Assembly: GCF_023168325.1 (NCBI RefSeq)
Contig: NZ_AP025688.1
Coordinates: 3,410,001 to 3,474,000, forward strand
From: Tsukamurella sp. PLM1
Lineage (GTDB): Bacteria > Actinomycetota > Actinomycetes > Mycobacteriales > Mycobacteriaceae
Length of the DNA stretch: 64,000 nucleotides
Direction of reading: 5' to 3'
Shown piece by piece: positions 20,296 to 31,708 of this stretch. Position 1 is the first letter of the stretch. Every line of letters starts with the position of its first letter. Below the pieces are notes generated by a model, which searched no databases, was not told the DNA's origin, and was given only the letters and a program-made list of their open reading frames with translations. A program made the translations under genes and the position numbers.

Positions 20296-20877
20296 ATGAC
20301 AACCCCAACTCCCCTCCAACAGGGCGTCAAGGCGACCTGGCAGGCGATCCTGGCACTCGGCGTCCTGTCCATCATCCTCGGTGCCATCATCGCGGCGTGG
20401 CCCGGCCCCACCACGCTGGTGGTCGGCATCCTGTTCGGTGTCTTCCTGCTCGTCAGCGGCGCGTTCCAGGTGATCGCCGGCATCCTCGGAGAGACCCAGC
20501 ACCGGGTGCTCACGGTGATCAGCGGCGCCCTGTCGCTGGTGCTGGGCGTGTCCTGCTTCCGCGATGATGTGATCAACTCCGTCGCGATCCTCGGCATCTG
20601 GATCGGCATCAGCTGGATATTCTCGGGCGTCACCTCGATCACGATCGGCATCAGCGACAGCGCGGCGCCCAACCGCGCCTGGGTGGTCATCCTCGGCATC
20701 ATCAGCCTGATCGGCGGCGCGGTGCTCATCGCCTCGCCGTTCTCGGTCGGCGTGCTGGTGCTCGTGTCCGGCATCTGGGCGATCGCCATCGGCGTCGCGC
20801 AGGTGCTCTCGGCGTTCCAGCTGCGCAGCGCGGCCAAGAAGATCGACCAGCGTGTGTCCGATCTCGCCGGCCGGTAG
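20296..20877 (+). CDS. DUF308 (HdeD-like) membrane protein
   Basis: Protein of 193 residues with six hydrophobic segments, two per repeat, each ending in a small-residue rich turn (LGVLSIILGAIIAAWPGP; ILGIISLIGGAVLIASPF). This matches the DUF308/HdeD family; the E. coli member is linked to acid resistance, but the function here is unknown. The C-terminal tail is basic and cytoplasmic. It is divergent from folD with about 80 bp between the starts. A 19-bp hairpin follows the stop. Confidence 0.82.
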   Translation: MTTPTPLQQGVKATWQAILALGVLSIILGAIIAAWPGPTTLVVGILFGVFLLVSGAFQVIAGILGETQHRVLTVISGALSLVLGVSCFRDDVINSVAILGIWIGISWIFSGVTSITIGISDSAAPNRAWVVILGIISLIGGAVLIASPFSVGVLVLVSGIWAIAIGVAQVLSAFQLRSAAKKIDQRVSDLAGR

Positions 20878-20893
20878 CAGCCCTCGTCCCGCA

Positions 20894-20937
20894 AATGCGG
20901 AGCACGGGTGACAGGATCGTCACCCGTGTTCCGCATT
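20894..20937. repeat. 19-bp inverted repeat overlapping the trmL start
   Basis: The left arm AATGCGGA-G-CACGGGTGAC and right arm GTCACCCGTG-T-TCCGCATT pair over 19 positions, with one G-T wobble in RNA, around the loop AGGATC. It begins 17 bp after the DUF308 stop and contains the likely GTG start of trmL (20926) in its right arm. It could terminate DUF308 transcripts and mask the trmL start in read-through RNA. Confidence 0.75.
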
Positions 20938-21389
20938 CTGTTCTTCGAGCCCCGGATCGCCCCGAACACCGGGAACGCGATCCGCATCGCCGCGGTCACC
21001 GGATGCGAGCTGCACCTGGTGGAGCCGCTCGGCTTCGACCTGTCCGAGCCCAAGCTCCGCCGCGCCGGACTCGACTACCACGACCTCGCCCACGTGCGCG
21101 TCCACGCCGACCTCGCCGCCGCGTGGGCCGCGCTCGCCCCGGAGCGTGTGTACGCCTACACTGCGCACGCCACGCGGCATCACCACGAGGTCGCCTACTC
21201 CCCCGGCGACGTCCTGCTCTTCGGCCCCGAGCCCACGGGACTGCCGCCCGAGGTCCTCGCCGACCCCCACATCACCGACGCCCTGCGCATCCCCATGCTC
21301 GCCGGGCGACGCTCCTCAACCTCGCGAACAGCGCCGCGATCGTCGCCTACGAGGCGTGGCGGCAGAACGGGTTCGACGGTGCGCTCTAG
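20926..21389 (+). CDS. trmL: tRNA (cytidine(34)-2'-O)-methyltransferase (one apparent frameshift)
   Basis: SPOUT-class methyltransferase that modifies the wobble base of leucine tRNAs. Visible motifs are FEPRIAPNTGNAIR, then LLFGPEPTGLP, then IPMLAGRRS-LNLANSAAIVAYE. The frame breaks in the last motif near 21313; adding one C (CTCC to CTCCC) restores it and the length of about 154 residues, which is normal. GTG at 20926 (FRILFFEPR) fits the family better than GTG at 20908. Its stop codon shares the CTAG palindrome with the stop of the opposing hydrolase gene. Confidence 0.88.
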
Positions 21390-23154
21390 CGCCCCGGCAG
21401 TCCTGCCGACGCGGGCGGATCTCCCGTCTGGGCGTTGAGCAAAGGACGCAGGCGCGCGGTCTTGTCCGCCGTCCAGCCGGGCGGCTCCAGGATCGCGGCC
21501 CATGCGTCGGCGACCGCCTTGACGTAGCTGTGGCCGTGTCCGTCCGGGACGTTCGTGGAGACCGCCATGTCGGCGGACACCTGCAGGAAGCTCACGATCG
21601 GGATCCAGCGGGTACTCGCCAGCACGTCGCGACCGCGCCGCTCCTTGAGCCAGTCGGGCTCGCTGAACACCATGTCGGGGTTCCACCGCCCGATCGGGTC
21701 CGACGCGTGCTGCAGGTACACCACTCGCGGGCGGCCCCACTGCTGCGCGGGCGCCGCGAGATCAGCCGCGTCCGCAGCGAACCGGACGTTCTCGCCGCCC
21801 CGGTACACCGGCAGCCACTGCGGCGAGCCCGGATCCCGGTCGCGGGTCACCCGCTCCCACATCGTGTTGTTGAACGTCGGACCGGAGAACAGCGCACCGT
21901 CGGTCCTGGCCAGGATGTTGTTGGCCGAGAGGAAGGGGGCCTCCCCGCCGAACGAGCCGAGGCTCTCGCCGAACACCACCAACTTCGGCCGGCTGCCCTC
22001 GGGCAGCGACTTGATCCGCTTGTCGACGGCCTCGAAGAGGTACTGCCCGGCCTGGCGCGCGTTCTCCTGATCGACCAGGAACGATAGCCAGCTGGGGAGG
22101 AACGAGTACTGCATGCTCACGATGGCGGTGTCGCCGTTGTACATGTACTCCAGCCCGCCCGCCTCGGCCTCGTTGATCCAGCCCGTGCCGGTCGTCGTTG
22201 CCACGGCGACCACCGCGCGCTGCAGGCCGCCGGTGCGTTCGAGTTCGGACGCGGCGAGATCGGCGATCGCCCGGTACTCGTTGTCGGCATCGGCCGGGAC
22301 CGAGCCCAGGCCGGCGTAGGCGCGGATCGGCTCGGTCGCGGGCGCGCCGTTGAACGCGGAGAGACGGGCCACGGGCTGCGCGTTGGAGACGAACACCCGC
22401 CCCTGCTTGCCCAGGGACGCCCAGCTCACCTGTGAGCCCGGACCGCCGGATCGCAGTCCGCTGGTGGGCGCCGGGAGATCGAGCCGCCCTCGTCGTTGAC
22501 CTTCGCGAAGGTCGAGTTGAGCACGTCCATGGTGCCGCGGACCACCACGCCGTTGACGATCTCGATGCCGAGGAACACGACGAGCGCCACGGCGATCACC
22601 GCGGACACCCGCGGCGGCGCCACCCGGTTGAGGTGGCCGACGATCCACCGGACCAGCCACCGCACGCCCTTGCCCACCTCGACCAGCAGGTACAGGACGA
22701 CGATCGACATGACGCCGATCTGCACGTACGCCCCGACGCCCAGGCGCGTCGTGCTCATCATGTCGCGGAGCTGGTCCTGCCAGTTGTCGAAGAAGACCAC
22801 CATTGCGACGGTGCCGACGACGCCGACCGCGATCAGCGCCCACCACGCGCGGGCGGGGGCCTGCGGACTGGAGTCCTTCGAGCGCATGAACCGCACGAGC
22901 CACACCGCGAACACCCCGATGCCGTACCCGATCGCGCCGGACCCGCCGCTCACCAGGCTCTGGAACAGCGGCCCACGGGGCAGTAGCGACGGCGTGAGCG
23001 AGAGCCACACGAACACCAGCCCGACCGCGGTGCCGGTGAACATGTACCGCGCCGTCCACCACCGGCCGAACCGCTCGGGCAACGCCGGGGGCACCGCGGT
23101 GGCTTCGGTTTCGTCTTCGACATCGGCGCCCGTGCGCTCAGCGTCGTCGTTCAT
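21386..23154 (-). CDS. Membrane alpha/beta-hydrolase family protein (Abhydrolase_9; one apparent frameshift)
   Basis: About 589 residues once one C is restored near 22478 (TCCCGG to TCCCCGG). The N-terminal half has about five hydrophobic segments (FTGTAVGLVFVWLSLTPSLL and four more), matching Abhydrolase_9_N. The C-terminal half is a soluble hydrolase domain with the nucleophile elbow VVFGESLGSFGGE and a late His in GHSYVKAVADAW. Homologues are common in mycolata and their substrate is unknown. The active site is probably extracytoplasmic or at the membrane surface. It lies downstream of prpR with 28 bp between them. Confidence 0.85.
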
Positions 23155-23182
23155 CGAACCTCCCCTACGGCGTGTGTTGCCG

Positions 23183-24624
23183 TCATCCTGCCGCGTCGGC
23201 GCCCGCTGTGGGCGCGAAGGTGTACGGGATCTGCTCGGCGCGATTCTCGTCCACCTCGATGACTCTGCCGAGCTGCGGGAAGGCACGCTGGGCGCACCGG
23301 GGACGATCGCACACCTTGCATCCCGCCCCGATGGGGACGAACGACTCGGGATCGTCGAGCGCGAGGCCCTGGAATACACCAGGCGATCCGCGTGAGCGAT
23401 GTCGCAGCCGAGGCCGACGGCGAAATCGCGTCCCTGGCCCAGGTATCCGGAGGACCCGCGATCCGACGTCGTCCGCGCCACCCACGGGTAGGTACGACCG
23501 TCGGGCATCTGCGCGACCTGGGTCCGGATCCGGCCGGGCGTGGCGAAGGTGTCGTGCACGACCCACAACGGACAACTACCGCCCACCCTGGAGAAGTGGA
23601 AAGCGGTGGCGGACTGCCGCTTCGAGATGTTTCCCGCTCGGTCGGTGCGCACGAGGAAGAAGGGGACGCCGCGTCTACCGGATCGCTGCAACGTGGACAG
23701 ACGATGACACACGGTTTCGAACCCCACTTCGAAACGCACACCGAGCAGGTCGATGTCGTAGCGCAGGTCTTCAGCAGCGCGCAGGAATCGCTCGTACGGC
23801 AGCACGAGCGCACCGGCGAAGTAATTCGCGAGGCCCACCCGCGCCAGCGCGCGCGACCGAGTGGGCAACGACGCCGACTCCCCGACGATCCGGTCCATGA
23901 CCTCCGACTGCGTGAGAAGTGCTATCTGCGTGGCGATCTGGAACGCTCGCTGCCCGTGGTCGAGTCGTCGCGCGAGGGTCAGAACGCGGGCATCCCGATC
24001 GAAGGTCCTCCGGTGCCCCGGCCGGTCGGGCTCCCCGTCCCGAATCCGCACCGTCACACCGTGTTCATCCCGCAACAGCCGCGCGAGCTGCAGATCGAGT
24101 CCGCCGATGGCGAGACCGCGACTGATGAAGAGCTCCTCCGCGGCGTCGTCCAGTTCGGCGATGTGGTTGCGGTGGTCGTAGAAGAAGTCCCGCACATCCT
24201 CGTACGGTGTGGCGACCGCTCCGCCGGCGCCGGCGGTGACGCCGGACGACAGCCGCTCCACCTGCTCCGTCGCTCCGCGCAGTCGGCGGTGCAGGGCGAC
24301 CATCGTCCGTGCGACCCCGGGCGACCGCGCCACCAGGTCCTCCACTTCGCCGGGAGTCACCGCCGCCCCGGTACCGCCGTCGGCCAGGGCGTCCTGCAGG
24401 TCTGCGACGAGACGGGCATCCGACTCCGCCGCGAAGAACCCGACGTCGAGGTCGAAGGTCGAGTTCAACTTGAGGAGCACCGGCACGGACAGCGGGCGCT
24501 GGTCGTTCTCGAGTTGGTTGACGTAGCTGACCGACAGGCCGAGCACCTTCGCCAGCGCGGTCTGCGTCAGCCCGCGCTCGTCCCGCAGGCGCTTGATGCG
24601 CGCACCGACGAAGAGCTTCTGCAT
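23183..24624 (-). CDS. prpR: Methylcitrate-cycle regulator, XRE/short-chain acyl sensor family (one apparent frameshift)
   Basis: About 480 residues after restoring one G near 23368. Residues 8-62 are an XRE helix-turn-helix (IKRLRDERGLTQTALAKVLG, then SYVNQLENDQRPLS). The C-terminal half is the short-chain fatty acyl regulator domain; its Cys motif GAGCKVCDRPRCAQRAF is present in the restored frame, and the M. tuberculosis homologue binds an iron-sulfur cluster and acyl-CoA. The family includes RamB. It is divergent from prpD with 149 bp between them, the arrangement of Rv1129c and prpDC, so activation of the prp operon on propionate is inferred. Confidence 0.88.
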
Positions 24625-24626
24625 GC

Positions 24627-24665
24627 TGCGAATACTACCCCGCACGAATTTCGCAATGTTCGCAA
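24627..24665. promoter_or_regulatory. Candidate PrpR binding repeats
   Basis: TTCGCAA occurs twice in direct orientation (24650-24656 and 24659-24665), with an inverted partial copy TGCGAA at 24627-24632. They lie immediately upstream of prpR in the prpR-prpD gap. RamB/PrpR proteins bind short TTTGCAA-like repeats, so these are reasonable operators. The assignment rests on similarity by eye. Confidence 0.5.
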
Positions 24666-24772
24666 CCGGGCGACCCGCCGTACACACGTTTCCACACGTG
24701 CAACAGGTTTCGCTCCGGACTGGTCATGCATACCGTGTGAATCACCCGATCCCAGCACAAAGGAGTCCCGAC

Positions 24773-26271
24773 GTGCAGACGCACCACGTGCGCACCCACC
24801 GCTCAGCTGAGACCTTCCCCGCGAGGAGCATCTCGCGTGGAAGATCGCCCAGGTCGCGGCCGACCCGGTCGCGGTCCCGGACGACACCTCGGAAATGGTC
24901 ATCAACCGGATCATCGACAACGCATCCGTGGCGGCGGCCTCGCTGACGCGGCGGCCGGTCGCGAACGCCCGGGCGCAGGCGCTTTCGCACCCCTACTCCC
25001 CCGGCGCCACGGTCTTCGGCGTGCCGGGCCGGTTCTCCCCGAGTGGGCTGCCTGGGCCAACGGCGCCGCGGTCCGCGAACTGGACTTCCACGACACCTTC
25101 CTCGCCGCGGAGTACAGCCACCCCGGCGACAACATCCCGCCGATCGTCGCCACCGCGCAGCACCGTGGCTCGACCGGTGCGGACCTCATCCGTGGTCTGG
25201 CCACCGGCTACGAGATCCAGATCGACCTGGTGCGCGCCATCTGCCTGCACGAGCACAAGATCGACCACGTCGCGCACCTCGGTCCATCGGCCGCCGCCGG
25301 CATCGGCACCCTGCTCGGCCTGCCCGCCGAGACCATCTACCAGGCGATCGGCCAGGCGCTGCACACCACGACCGCCACCCGCCAGTCCCGCAAGGGTGAG
25401 ATCTCGAGCTGGAAGGCGTACGCACCGTCGTTCGCCGGCAAGATGGCGGTCGAGGCTGTCGACCGGGCGATGCGCGGCGAGGGCGCTCCGTCGCCGATCT
25501 GGGAGGGCGAGGACGGCGTGATCGCCCGGCTCCTCGGCGGTCCCGACGCGAGCTACGACGTGCCCCTGCCCGGGCCGGGCGAGGCCAAGCGCGCGATCGG
25601 AGACTCGTACACCAAGGAGCACTCCGCGGAGTACCAGAGCCAGGCCCCCATCGATCTCGCCCGTCGCATGCGGGACCGCGTCGGGGACCGGACCAGATCG
25701 AGAAGATCGTGCTGCGCACCAGCCACCACACCCACTACGTGATCGGCACGGGCTCGGGCGACCCGCAGAAGTTCGACCCGCACGCCTCCCGCGAGACGCT
25801 GGACCACTCGGTGATGTACATCTTCGCCGTAGCCCTGCAGGACGGCGGCTGGCACCATGAGCGCTCGTACGCCCCGAGCGGGCGCAGCGGCCCGACACCG
25901 TCGCGCTGTGGAAGAAGATCTCCACCGCTGAGGACCCGGAATGGACCCGCCGGTACCACTCGACGGACCCGGCCGAGAAGGCCTTCGGCGCCCGCGCCGA
26001 GATCACTCTACGCTCGGGCGAGGTCATCGTCGACGAGCTCGCCGTGGCCGACGCGCACCCGCTGGGAGCGCGGCCCTTCGCTCGCGAGCAGTACATCGAG
26101 AAGTTCCGCATTCTGGCCGACGGGGTGATCGAGAAGGCCGAGCAGGACCGTTTCCTGGACGTCGCGCAGCGCACCCCGAGCCTCGCCGCCGGCGAGCTCG
26201 ACCGGCTCACCTTCACCGCTTCGGACGAGGCGCTCTCCCGCACCCCGACGTTGAACCCGGGGCTCTTCTGA
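24773..26271 (+). CDS. prpD: 2-Methylcitrate dehydratase (four apparent frameshifts)
   Basis: Second enzyme of the methylcitrate cycle, turning 2-methylcitrate into methylaconitate or methylisocitrate. Restored protein is about 500 residues. Recognisable family stretches in order: [14 protein letters not shown], then [19 protein letters not shown], then [20 protein letters not shown], then [19 protein letters not shown], then [16 protein letters not shown]. One missing base each near 24826, 25040, 25690 and 25874, all in runs of C or G, explains every frame change. The GTG at 24773 follows AAAGGAG. It is the first gene of the operon prpD-prpB-prpC-pyc. Confidence 0.88.
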
Positions 26272-26286
26272 TGAGCGGAGGAGACG

Positions 26287-27211
26287 GTGGTTCCGGCGTC
26301 GCTGGCCTCTAACCGCGACGCCGTCCGCGAACGACAAGCGCGCAGCCTTCCGGGCCGGCCTGGCCTCCGATCGGATCGTCCGGCTGCCGGGTGCCTTCAA
26401 CCCGCTGACCGCGAAGCTGATCACCGAGATCGGCTTCGAGGGCGTGTACGTCTCCGGGGCCGCCGTCGCCGCCGATCTGGCCCTTCCGGACATCGGGCTC
26501 ACCACCCTCACCGAGGTGGCGACCCGGGCCCAGCAGATCGCCAGAGTCACGGACCTGCCCACGCTCGTGGACGCGGACACCGGGTTCGGCGAGCCGATGA
26601 GCGCGGCCCGCACCGTCACCGTCCTCGAGGACGCGGGGCTCGCGGGCCTGCACCTCGAGGACCAGGTCAACCCGAAGCGGTGCGGCCACCTCGACGGCAA
26701 GGCCGTCGTCCCCGTCGACGAGGCGGCGCGCCGCCTGCGGGCCGCGGTCGCGGCGCGACGTGATCCCGACTTCGTGATCTGCGCACGTACCGATGCCGCG
26801 GGGATCGAGGGCATCGACGCCGCGATCGACCGCGCGAAGGCGTACGTCGACGCCGGCGCAGATCTCATCTTCACGGAGGCGCTCCATACCACGGCCGACT
26901 TCGAGAGGTTCCGATCCGCAGTGGACACACCACTTCTGGCGAACATGACCGAATTCGGCAAGTCCGACCTGATCGATGCGGGCACGCTCGAGTCGATCGG
27001 CTACGACGCGGTGATCTACCCGGTCACCACCCTGCGCCTGGCGATGTTCGCCGCGGAGGAGGGCCTGCGGGCCATCGCCGCGGAGGGCACCCAGTCCGGC
27101 CTGCTGGACCGTATGCAGCACCGGAGCCGCCTGTACGAGCTGTTGCAGTACGAGCGGTACAACGACTTCGATTCCGGCATCTTCAACTTCGCCCTGTCCA
27201 GGAGCCGGTGA
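26287..27211 (+). CDS. prpB: Methylisocitrate lyase (one apparent frameshift)
   Basis: Cleaves 2-methylisocitrate to pyruvate and succinate. The active-site motif KRCGH is present (NPKRCGHLDGK), with metal-binding LVDADTGFG and HLEDQV upstream. The GTG at 26287 follows GGAGGAG. The first codons read MVPASLAS, then need removal of one A near 26311 to continue as TATPSANDKRAAFRAGL; the restored length is about 307 residues, normal for PrpB. It lies 15 bp after prpD, and its stop overlaps the prpC start (ATGA). Confidence 0.9.
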
Positions 27212-28319
27212 TGACCAGTCCGACCATCTACAAGGGCCTCGCCGGCGTCGTCGTCGACACGACCGCGGTGTCGAAGGTCGTGCCCGAGACGAACTCCCTC
27301 ACGTATCGCGGGTACGCCGTTCAGGACCTGGCCGCACGCTGCAGCTTCGAGCAGGTCGCGTACCTCCTGTGGAACGGCGAGCTGCCGACGGACGCGCAAC
27401 TGCAGCAGTTCACGCAGAGGGAACGCGCCGCCCGCCGCGCCGACCGCTCACTGCTCGGCCTGATCGCGCGCCTCCCCGAATCCTGCCATCCCATGGACGT
27501 CGTGCGGACCGCCGTCAGCGTCCTCGGCGCCGAGGACGCGGACGAGTGGAACACCGGCCCCAAGGCGTTGCAGGACAAGGGCTACGGCTGCTAGCAGTGC
27601 TCCCCACCGTGGTCGCCGCCGACCACCGGCGCCGGCACGACCAGGAGCCCATCGCTCCCGATCACACCCTCGGGTTCGCCGCCAACTTCCTGAACATGTG
27701 CTTCGGTTCCGTCCCGGAACCCGAGCTGGTCCGAGCGTTCGAAGTCTCTCTGATCCTGTACGCGGAGCACGGTTTCAACGCCTCGACCTTCGCGGCGCGG
27801 GTCGTCACCTCGACCCTGTCGGACATGTACAGCGCCGTCACCGCGGCGATCGGAACCCTCAAGGGCCCGCTGCACGGCGGCGCGAACGAGGCCGTGATGC
27901 ACGACATGGAGGAGATCGGCGATCCGGCCCGCGCCGAGGCCTGGATGAAGGACAAGCTTGCCCGCAAGGAGAAGGTGATGGGGTTCGGTCACCGCGTCTA
28001 CAAGAACGGCGACTCCCGGGTCCCGACGATGAAGCGGGCCTTCGTCGACATCGCGAACCGGACCGACGGGGGCCGGTTCATCGAGATGTACGACATCCTC
28101 GAGAAGACGATGGTCGATGCGACGGGGATTCAGCCGAACCTCGACTTCCCGACCGGACCCGCATACCACCTACTGGGATTCGACACCGAGGTGTTCACCC
28201 CGATCTTCGTGATGTCCCGGATCACCGGGTGGACGGCCCATATCATCGAGCAGGCAGCGGCGAACGCATTGATTCGTCCGCTGGTGAGTACGTCGGAGTC
28301 CCACAAAGACCGGTGGTAG
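27208..28319 (+). CDS. prpC: 2-Methylcitrate synthase/citrate synthase (one apparent frameshift)
   Basis: Condenses propionyl-CoA with oxaloacetate, usually with citrate synthase side activity. About 370 residues after restoring one C near 27583 (TACGG to TACCGG), which removes an in-frame TAG and gives RLLAVLPTVVAADHRR. Active-site regions GPLHGGANEAVM, GFGHRVYKNGDSR and LDFPTGPAYHLLG are intact. ATGA overlap with prpB shows coupling. The position inside the prp operon supports methylcitrate rather than ordinary citrate synthase. Confidence 0.9.
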
Positions 28320-28325
28320 CAAAGT

Positions 28326-31300
28326 ATGTTTAAGAAAGTCCTGGTGGCCAACCGCGGCGAGATCGCGATCCGAGGCCTGCGCGCCGCTGTGGAGAGCGGC
28401 GCGAAGACCGTCGCGGTGTATCCGTACGAGGATCGCAACTCCCCGCACCGTCAGAAGGCGGACGAGGCGTACCAGATCGGTGCCGAGGGCACCCGGTCCG
28501 CGCCTACCTGACCGTCGGGGAGATCATCCGGATCGCGGTCCAGGCCGGCGCGGACGCCGTCTACCCCGGGTACGGCTTCCTGTCGGAGAACCCCGACCTG
28601 GCGGCGGCGTGCGCGGCGAACGACATCACCTTCGTCGGGCCGTCGGCGGACGTGCTGGAGCTGACGGGCAACAAAGCGCGGGCGATCGCGGCGGCGCGGG
28701 CGGCGGGCCTGCCGGTGCTCGACTCGTCCGCCCCGTCGTCGGACATCGACGAACTGCTCAGCGCGGCCGAGGACATGCACTTCCCCGTGTTCGTCAAGGC
28801 CGTCGCAGGTGGCGGCGGCCGCGGCATGCGCCGCGTCGAGGCGATCGAGGATCTGCGGGACGCGATCGAGATCGCCTCGCGGGAGGCGGAATCCGCGTTC
28901 GGGGACCCGACGGTGTTCCTCGAGGAGGCCGTGATCGACCCGCGGCACATCGAGGTGCAGATCCTTGCGGACAACGCCGGCAACGTGATCCACCTCTACG
29001 AGCGCGACTGCTCGCTGCAGCGGCGCCACCAGAAGGTCATCGAGATGGCGCCGGCGCCGAACATCTCCGACGAGCTGCGCGAGCGGCTCTGCAACGACGC
29101 GGTGAACTTCGCGAAGGAGATCGGGTACAGCTGCGCGGGCACCGTCGAGTTCCTGGTGAACCCCGAGGGCCGGCACGTCTTCATCGAGATGAACCCGCGG
29201 ATCCAGGTGGAGCACACGGTGACCGAGGAGGTCACCGACGTGGACCTGGTGGCCGCGCAGCTGAAGATCGCTGCGGGCGCCACCCTGCCCGAACTCGGCC
29301 TGACGCAGGACCAGATCCGGCTGAGCGGCGCCGCACTCCAGTGCCGCATCACGACCGAGGACCCCACCGACGGCTTCCGCCCCGACACGGGCCGGATCAC
29401 CGCGTACCGTTCGCCGGGCGGCGCGGGCATCCGCCTCGACGGGGGCACGTCGGTCGGTGCGGAGATCAGCCCGCACTTCGATTCGATGCTGGTCAAGCTG
29501 ACCGCGCGCGGCCGCGACCGGGCGACGGCGATCGTCCGGGCCCGCCGTGCACTCGCCGAGTTCCGTATTCGCGGTGTGGCGACGAACATCCCCTACCTGC
29601 AGGCGGTCCTGGCCGATCCGGCCTTCGTGGCCGGTGAGGTGACCACGTCGTTCATCGAGCAGCGCCCGGAGCTGCTCACCGCGCGCGGCTCCTCGGACAC
29701 GGCCAGCAAGATCCTGCGCTACCTCGCGGACGTGACCGTCAACAAGCCGCACGGCGTGCGTCCGACGAAGGTGTACGCGGTCGACAAGCTTCCCGCGGTG
29801 GACCTCTCAGCGCCGGCACCGGAGGGATCGAAGCAGCGGCTGGATCGGCTCGGCCCTCCGGCTTCGCCGCGGACCTGCGCGCGCAGACCGCGCTGGCGGT
29901 GACCGACACGACGTTCCGCGACGCGCACCAGTCGTTGCTCGCGACCCGGGTGCGCACCTCGGCGCTGGCGACGATCGCGCCGTACGAGGCCCGGCTCACG
30001 CCGCAGCTGCTCTCGGTGGAGGCGTGGGGCGGCGCCACCTACGATGTGGCGCTGCGATTCCTGCACGAGGACCCGTGGGAGCGCCTGGCAACCCTGCGGG
30101 AGGGACTGCCGAACGTCTGCCTGCAGATGCTGCTCCGCGGCCGCAACACCGTCGGCTACACCCCGTACCCACAGCAGGTCACCGACGCCTTCGTCGCAGA
30201 GGCCGCCGCCACCGGCGTCGACATCTTCCGGATCTTCGACGCCCTCAACGACGTCGAGCAGATGCGGCCCGCGATCGAGGCCGTCCTCGCGACCGGCATC
30301 GCCGTCGCCGAGGGCGCCCTCTCCTACACGGGCGACCTGTCGAACCCAGGCGAACGGCTCTACACCCTCGACTACTACCTGGGCGTGGCGGAGAAGATCG
30401 TGCAGGCCGGGGCGCACGTGCTCGCGATCAAGGACATGGCCGGTCTCCTGCGTCCCGCCGCGGCCACGACCCTGGTCACCGCACTGCGCAAGGAGTTCGA
30501 CCTCCCGGTGCATGTGCACACCCACGACACCCCGGGCGGGCAGCTCGCCACCTACCTCGCGGCGTGGACCGCCGGGGCGGACGCCGTCGACGGCGCGGCA
30601 GCTCCTCTCCGGCACCACCAGCCAGCCCTCGCTGTCGTCGATCGTCGCCGCGACCGCGCACACCGAGCGCGACACCGGCATCGACCTCGACGCGGTCTGC
30701 GCGCTCGAGCCCTACTGGGAGGCCGTGCGCGGGCCTACGCGCCGTTCGAGTCCGGCCTCAAGGCCCCGACGGGGCGGGTCTACCACCACGAGATCCCCGG
30801 CGGCCAGCTGTCGAACCTGCGGCAGCAGGCCGGAGCACTGGGCCTCGCCGAACGGTTCGAGGACATCGAGAACTCCTACGCCGCAGCGGATCGGATGCTC
30901 GGTCGGCTCGTCAAGGTGACCCCGTCGTCCAAGGTCGTGGGTGATCTCGCGCTCGCGCTCGTCGGCACGGGCGTCAGCCCGGACGACTTCGCCGCCGATC
31001 CCGGCCGCTATGACATCCCGGATTCAGTGATCGGCTTCCTCCGCGGCGAGCTCGGCACCCCGCCCGGCGGCTGGCCGGAGCCGCTGCGGACCCGGGCGCT
31101 CGAGGGCCGGGCCGACGCGCCGCCGATCAGCGACGTCCCCGCCGACGAGGCCGCCGAACTGGCCGGCACGAGCGAGCAGCGGCGGGCCGCCCTGAGCCGC
31201 CTGCTGTTCCCGGGACCGATGCGCGAGTTCACCGAGCACCGCGCGGAGTTCGGCGACGTCTCGAAGCTGTCGACCAACCAGTTCCTCTACGGACTGCGAC

Positions 31301-31707
31301 AGGGCGAGGAGCATCGGGTCCAGCTCGCCACCGGCGTCGAGCTGTTGATCAAGCTCGACGGCGTCGGCGAGCCGGACGAGCACGGCAACCGAACGCTGGT
31401 CTGCACGCTCAACGGCCAGCTGCGCACCGTCGCCGTCCGCGACAACTCGGTCCAAGCCGACGTCCCCGCCGCCGAACGCGCCGACAAGAGCAACCCCGGC
31501 CACGTCGCCGCGCCGTTCGCCGGAATGGTCACCCCCACCGTCCACGCCGGATCCACCGTCGAAGTGGGCGACCAGATCGCCACCATCGAGGCCATGAAGA
31601 TGGAGGCCACCATCACCGCCCCCGTCGCCGGAACGGTCGCCCGCGTCGCTCTGGCCGGCGCCACCCAGGTGGACGGAGGCGACCTGGTCGCGGTGATCGA
31701 GAGCTGA
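28326..31707 (+). CDS. pyc: Pyruvate carboxylase (four apparent frameshifts)
   Basis: Biotin enzyme that makes oxaloacetate from pyruvate, bicarbonate and ATP; about 1128 residues when repaired. Order of domains: biotin carboxylase ([46 protein letters not shown]) to about 460, carboxyltransferase ([41 protein letters not shown]) to about 830, and a C-terminal biotinyl domain with the biotin site EAMKMEA. Repairs: one base near 28497, 29854 and 30733, and two bases near 30605 in a CT repeat. It begins 6 bp after prpC, so it belongs to the prp operon, where it can refill the oxaloacetate used by PrpC. Confidence 0.92.
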
Positions 31708-31708
31708 G

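Noticed and set aside
24773..31707. Real decay of the prp-pyc operon into pseudogenes
   Set aside because: Every break is one or two bases in a C/G run or CT repeat, protein similarity continues unbroken across each, and unrelated essential genes in the window show the same pattern.
28326..31707. Programmed frameshifting in pyc or prpD
   Set aside because: No slippery heptamers are seen, the shifts are multiple per gene, and these families are not known to use it.
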